Source of the DNA: Streptomyces ficellus
GTDB lineage: Bacteria; Actinomycetota; Actinomycetes; Streptomycetales; Streptomycetaceae
Assembly (NCBI RefSeq): GCF_009739905.1
Contig: NZ_CP034279.1
Coordinates: forward strand, 5,828,001 to 5,892,000
DNA length: 64,000 nt
Direction of reading: 5' to 3'
The translations under genes and the position numbers were made by a program. Shown one piece after another: positions 61,024 through 64,000 of the stretch. The notes below the pieces were generated by a model, which saw only the letters and a program-made list of their open reading frames with translations, made no database searches and was not told the DNA's origin. Position 1 is the stretch's first letter; every line of letters begins with the position of its first letter.

Positions 61024-61806
61024 TCACCGGTCAGAGGCCGCGTACCTGCGCACGGCGAGGGGCACGCACACCGCCAGCAGGACCAGGGACCAGCCCACCG
61101 CCCCCGCCACCGGGTGGGCGACCGGCCAGGCGGCGTCCGCCGGGACGGGCGCGTTGCCGAAGAGGTCCCGTACCGCCGTCGTGACCGCCGAGATCGGGTT
61201 CCACTCGGCGACCGTCCGCAGCCAGCCCGGCATGCCCTCGGTCGGGATGTACGCGTTCGACAGCAGCGGCAGCATGAACGTGGCGCTGCCCAGCTGCCCC
61301 GCCGCCTCCTCGCTCCGCGAGGCGAGCCCGAGCAGTATCCCGGCCCAGGTGGCCGCGAACCTCAGGAGCAGCAACAGCCCGAAGGCGCCCACCGCTTCCA
61401 GCGGGCCGCCCTCGATCCGCCAGCCCATCGCCAGGCCCACCAGGATCAGCGGCACCAGCCCGGCGGTGGTCGTCACCAGGTCGGCGACCGCCTGGCCCAG
61501 CGGCACCGCCGCCCGGCTCATCGGCAGGGTGCGGAAGCGGTCCATCACGCCCCGGTGGGAGTCCTGGGCGGCGGTGAACATCCCGGTCATGACCCCGTTC
61601 GCGGCCGTCGCGACCAGCATCCCCGGCACCAGGTACGCGCGGTAGGCGTCGCCCGGCATGGCGAGCGCGCTGCCGAGGACGTACCCGAAGAAGAGCAGGA
61701 AGACGATCGGCATGGTCTGCGTCAGCACCAGCAGCGCCGGGGCGCGCCTGGTCCGCTGGAGGTGACGGCCGGTCATGGCCGCCCCGTCGTGGACGAGCGC
61801 GGTCAT
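61024..61806 (-). CDS. ABC-2 type drug exporter permease
   Basis: 260-aa membrane protein with six spans (first about 25-47), a DrrB-like permease with a VPGMLVATAANGVMTG stretch and the MLPLLSNAYIPTEGMPGWL loop before the last spans. ATG 61806 overlaps the stop of the ATPase gene (ATGA), so the exporter is one transcription unit. Confidence 0.88.
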   Translation of the reverse strand: MTALVHDGAAMTGRHLQRTRRAPALLVLTQTMPIVFLLFFGYVLGSALAMPGDAYRAYLVPGMLVATAANGVMTGMFTAAQDSHRGVMDRFRTLPMSRAAVPLGQAVADLVTTTAGLVPLILVGLAMGWRIEGGPLEAVGAFGLLLLLRFAATWAGILLGLASRSEEAAGQLGSATFMLPLLSNAYIPTEGMPGWLRTVAEWNPISAVTTAVRDLFGNAPVPADAAWPVAHPVAGAVGWSLVLLAVCVPLAVRRYAASDR

Positions 61807-62741
61807 GCGGCGGCCTCCTGCCGGGCGGTGAGGCGCAGGAACACCTCGTCGAGGGTGGGCGGGCGGAGGGAGGCGTCGACGACGAGGACGCCCGCCGCGT
61901 CGAGTTCGCGCACGATGCGGGGGAGGGTGAGGGTCCGGTCCGTGGTGACGGCCCCGGCGGTGCGGGTCTCCGCGTCCAGGGCCGGCCGCGAGCCGGTGAG
62001 CTGGTCCAGGACGGCCGCCGCGGCGGGCAGGCCGGCCGGGTCGGCGACGACGACCTCGGCGTACGCGCCGATCGTCGCCTTGAGTTCGGCGGGTGTCCCG
62101 CTGTGGGCGGCCCGTCCCTCGTCGATCAGGACGATCTCGTCGGCGAGCTGGTCGGCCTCCTCCAGGTACTGCGTGGTGAGGAGCACGGTCGTGCCCGTGG
62201 ACGCCAACCCCCGTACGGCGTCCCACACGGCGCTGCGGCTCTGCGGGTCCAGGCCGGTGGTGGGCTCGTCCAGGAACAGCACCGCGGGCCGGGCGAGCAG
62301 GCCGGCGGCCAGGTCCAGGCGGCGGCGCATGCCACCGGAGTAGGTGCGGGCGGGCCGGCCGGCCGCGCCCGTCAGGCCGAACCGTTCCAGGAGTTCGTCG
62401 GCGCGGGAGCGCGGTACGCGCAGCAGCCGGGCGAACAGCCGCAGGTTCTCGGCGCCCGACAGCTCGCCGTCGACGGAGGCGTACTGGCCGGTGACGCCGA
62501 TGCGGCGGCGTACGGCGGCGGGCTCGCGGACCACGTCGTGGCCCGCGACCCGGGCGCTGCCGGAGTCGGGTGCCGTGAGCGTCGTCAGGACCCGCACGGC
62601 GGTGGTCTTGCCGGCGCCGTTCGGTCCGAGCACCCCGCAGACCGCGCCTTCGGGGACGGCGAGGTCGAGGCCGCGCAGGGCGCGGACGTCTCCGTAGCGC
62701 TTCTCCAGACCCTCACTAAGTACAGCGTACGTAGTTGTCAT
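61803..62741 (-). CDS. ABC drug exporter ATP-binding protein (DrrA-like)
   Basis: 312 aa: Walker A LGPNGAGKTTAV, Q-loop VTGQYAS, signature YSGGMRRRLDLA, Walker B LFLDEPTTGLD and a C-terminal extension typical of DrrA-type drug pumps. ATG 62741 lies between the two arms of an inverted repeat shared with the divergent tetR gene, so the pump is probably repressed by that regulator. Confidence 0.92.
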   Translation of the reverse strand: MTTTYAVLSEGLEKRYGDVRALRGLDLAVPEGAVCGVLGPNGAGKTTAVRVLTTLTAPDSGSARVAGHDVVREPAAVRRRIGVTGQYASVDGELSGAENLRLFARLLRVPRSRADELLERFGLTGAAGRPARTYSGGMRRRLDLAAGLLARPAVLFLDEPTTGLDPQSRSAVWDAVRGLASTGTTVLLTTQYLEEADQLADEIVLIDEGRAAHSGTPAELKATIGAYAEVVVADPAGLPAAAAVLDQLTGSRPALDAETRTAGAVTTDRTLTLPRIVRELDAAGVLVVDASLRPPTLDEVFLRLTARQEAAA

Positions 62742-62775
62742 GGGTCGACCGTACCTCACTACGTACGCTGTACGT
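62721..62775. promoter_or_regulatory. TetR operator region, perfect inverted repeat
   Basis: TACAGCGTACGTAGT (62721-62735) and its exact complement ACTACGTACGCTGTA (62758-62772) are separated by 22 nt. The right arm also forms ACGTAC-GCT-GTACGT (62761-62775), itself a perfect palindrome. The left arm lies in codons 3-7 of the ATPase gene. Two TetR dimers could bind and repress both directions. Confidence 0.8.
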
Positions 62776-62804
62776 AACTACGATGGTGGGCGAGGTGATG
62801 ATCC

Positions 62805-63512
62805 ATGGCGGGCCGAGCGGCCGAACCGGAAGTGATCTGGGCGCGCCCCGAGCGGACGGGCCGTGGCCCCAGGCCGGCGCACAGCCGTGCCGACATCGCG
62901 GCGGCGGCGGTGCGGATCGCGGACGCCGACGGCATCGACGGCGTGTCCATGCGGCGCGTGGCGGCCGAGCTGGGCTGCGGCACGATGTCGCTCTACAACT
63001 ACGTGACCGGCAAGGCCGACCTGTACGAGCTGATGGTCGACGCGGTGAGCGGCGAGTACGAGCTGCCGGACGCGCCCAGCGGTGACTGGAAGGCGGACAT
63101 GCTGGCGCTGGGCCGCCAGACCCGGGCCATCATGCACCGGCACCCGTGGCTCACCCGGGTCATGTCGACCGTCTACGGCTTCAGCCCCAACGCCCTCCGC
63201 TATCTCGAGTTCTGCCTCGGCTGCCTGGCCCCGCTGGACGTGCCGGGCGGCGCCAAGATGGAACTGATCGCGATGGTCAACGGCACCGCCCTGGTCACCG
63301 TCGCCAATGAACTGGCCATGGCCGAGCGCAGCCGCTCCCTGCCGTGGTCCGAGGAACGGGAACAGGCCGTGCGCGCGGCCTATCTGGGGCGGGAGGTGGC
63401 GAGCGGGGCCTATCCGCGCCTGGCCGCACTCCTCGCCGAGGCACCGGCGCCGGAAGCCCCCGACAAAGCCTTCGACCGCGCTATGCGGCGACTGCTGGAC
63501 TCCTTCGGCTGA
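62805..63512 (+). CDS. TetR/AcrR family regulator
   Basis: 235 aa with an N-terminal helix-turn-helix (about 25-70; GVSMRRVAAELGCGTMSLYNYVTGKADL) and a TetR-class C-terminal ligand domain. Divergent from the ABC exporter and flanked by its operator, so it should sense the exported drug. ATG 62805 has a GGCGAGG some distance upstream. Confidence 0.9.
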   Translation: MAGRAAEPEVIWARPERTGRGPRPAHSRADIAAAAVRIADADGIDGVSMRRVAAELGCGTMSLYNYVTGKADLYELMVDAVSGEYELPDAPSGDWKADMLALGRQTRAIMHRHPWLTRVMSTVYGFSPNALRYLEFCLGCLAPLDVPGGAKMELIAMVNGTALVTVANELAMAERSRSLPWSEEREQAVRAAYLGREVASGAYPRLAALLAEAPAPEAPDKAFDRAMRRLLDSFG

Positions 63513-63570
63513 CACGGGAGCAGCCGTCGGCCGTGGTGGCGTCCGCGGCCGTTGGCGCCCGTGGCGGGGG

Positions 63571-64000
63571 TCAGAGCAGGGACAGTTGCCCCTCCGGGCC
63601 CTCTTCCGCGCGGTCCAGGACCGAGGCGGGGCGCCGTGCCGACCCGGGGGCGGGGAGGATGCCGGCCGAGTGGAGGGTGGTGCGGGTGAGGAGGTCGGTG
63701 CCGGACAGGTCCGGGCGCTCCGACTCCAGTTGGGCCTGGAGCGCGAGCACGGTGATCAGCTCCAGCAGGTCGGACGTCCACTCCTGCGGCCACGCGGCCG
63801 GGCGGATCGCCTCGAGGGTGCCCGGTTCGGCGGGGGAGGTGCGGTGCCCGAACCAGAGTTCCAGCATCCGCACGCCGCCCACCCGGTAGTCCCAGGCCTC
63901 CGCCGGCACGGGGGAGATCCGGCCGCCGTCGCCGACCAGCAGCGCCTCGTCCTCCGCGTCGTACGCGAGCGTCGCCGGCCGTGCCGGGAGCGCCGCGCGG
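63571..64000 (-). CDS. C-terminal part of a probable type ISP restriction/modification enzyme (partial)
   Basis: The frame stays open through the window edge, so only the last 142 residues are seen. They include AYDAEDEALLVGDGG, then WDYRVGGVRMLELWFGHRT and the AWPQEWTSDLLELITVL segment, a pattern I recall from the C-terminal specificity domain of single-chain type ISP enzymes and related DNA methylases. The catalytic helicase/methylase parts lie outside, so this is tentative. GTG 63909 inside is not the start. Confidence 0.5.
   Translation of the reverse strand, partial: RAALPARPATLAYDAEDEALLVGDGGRISPVPAEAWDYRVGGVRMLELWFGHRTSPAEPGTLEAIRPAAWPQEWTSDLLELITVLALQAQLESERPDLSGTDLLTRTTLHSAGILPAPGSARRPASVLDRAEEGPEGQLSLL

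Overview
The window is chromosomal DNA of a Streptomyces-like actinomycete. Evidence: very high G+C with strong G/C third positions, frequent GTG starts, many 1-4 nt start/stop overlaps, a SepF paralogue, streptogrisin-type secreted proteases, a dnaE2 cassette, sortase-anchored secreted proteins and an FxSxx-COOH peptide system. From memory, much of the gene order resembles the S. coelicolor segment from the chorismate mutase/EngA genes to the dnaE2 and GDSL-lipase genes; I could not check this.

Layout. 0-4.5 kb: housekeeping string aroH-tyrA-cmk-plsC-like-der, ending in a perfect hairpin. 4.5-15.4 kb: two conserved unknowns, an Rpf/LysM cell-wall protein, a branched-chain-amino-acid-type ABC transporter whose two permeases and one ATPase are fused in one protein, two lipoproteins (one a LivK-like binding protein), a GT4 glycosyltransferase pair and a WYL regulator. 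15.7-24.5 kb: I78 inhibitor, PAP2 phosphatase, MFS exporter, glutaryl-CoA-dehydrogenase-like enzyme, SepF paralogue, a Cys-rich DUF5685 protein, DUF1684 protein and a streptogrisin-B-like protease.

24.6-34.3 kb is the most striking block. A SLOG-domain protein and a SLATT-domain membrane protein face each other across a 25-bp tandem repeat. Divergent from SLATT runs fxsA-fxsB-fxsC-fxsT: a 54-aa peptide ending F-N-S-A-L, a radical SAM/SPASM maturase with a decayed HExxH domain, a TIR-like protein, and a 1310-aa protein with P-loop, TIR, NB-ARC and TPR parts. This joins RiPP cyclophane chemistry to parts typical of conflict or immunity systems.

34.4-44.7 kb: alpha/beta hydrolase, a second streptogrisin with a long propeptide, a DUF3533 membrane protein, a LexA-boxed dnaE2 plus catalytically dead Y-family polymerase (ImuB-like), a secreted lipase and a sortase-anchored AA10 LPMO. 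44.7-50.7 kb looks like an accessory islet: collagen-like membrane protein, a low-G+C phage-type gene, flavoprotein, XRE-TPR regulator, two small Cys proteins and a 43-aa Asp/Gly/Pro-rich peptide immediately upstream of a PIMT-type methyltransferase, a candidate aspartimide RiPP (imiditide-like) locus. 50.8-54.6 kb: CitB-type response regulator divergent from tctCBA, with no adjacent kinase. 54.6-64 kb: acetyltransferases, DUF402, GntR, AAA ATPase, secreted GDSL hydrolase, CaiB-type CoA transferase, a drug-type ABC exporter with a divergent TetR and clear operator, and the 3' end of a probable type ISP restriction enzyme running off the window.

Convergent gene pairs repeatedly share one perfect bidirectional hairpin, and several genes carry a TANNNT box 6-7 nt before the start codon, suggesting leaderless mRNAs. 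All functions are inferred from reading the sequence; no searches were run.
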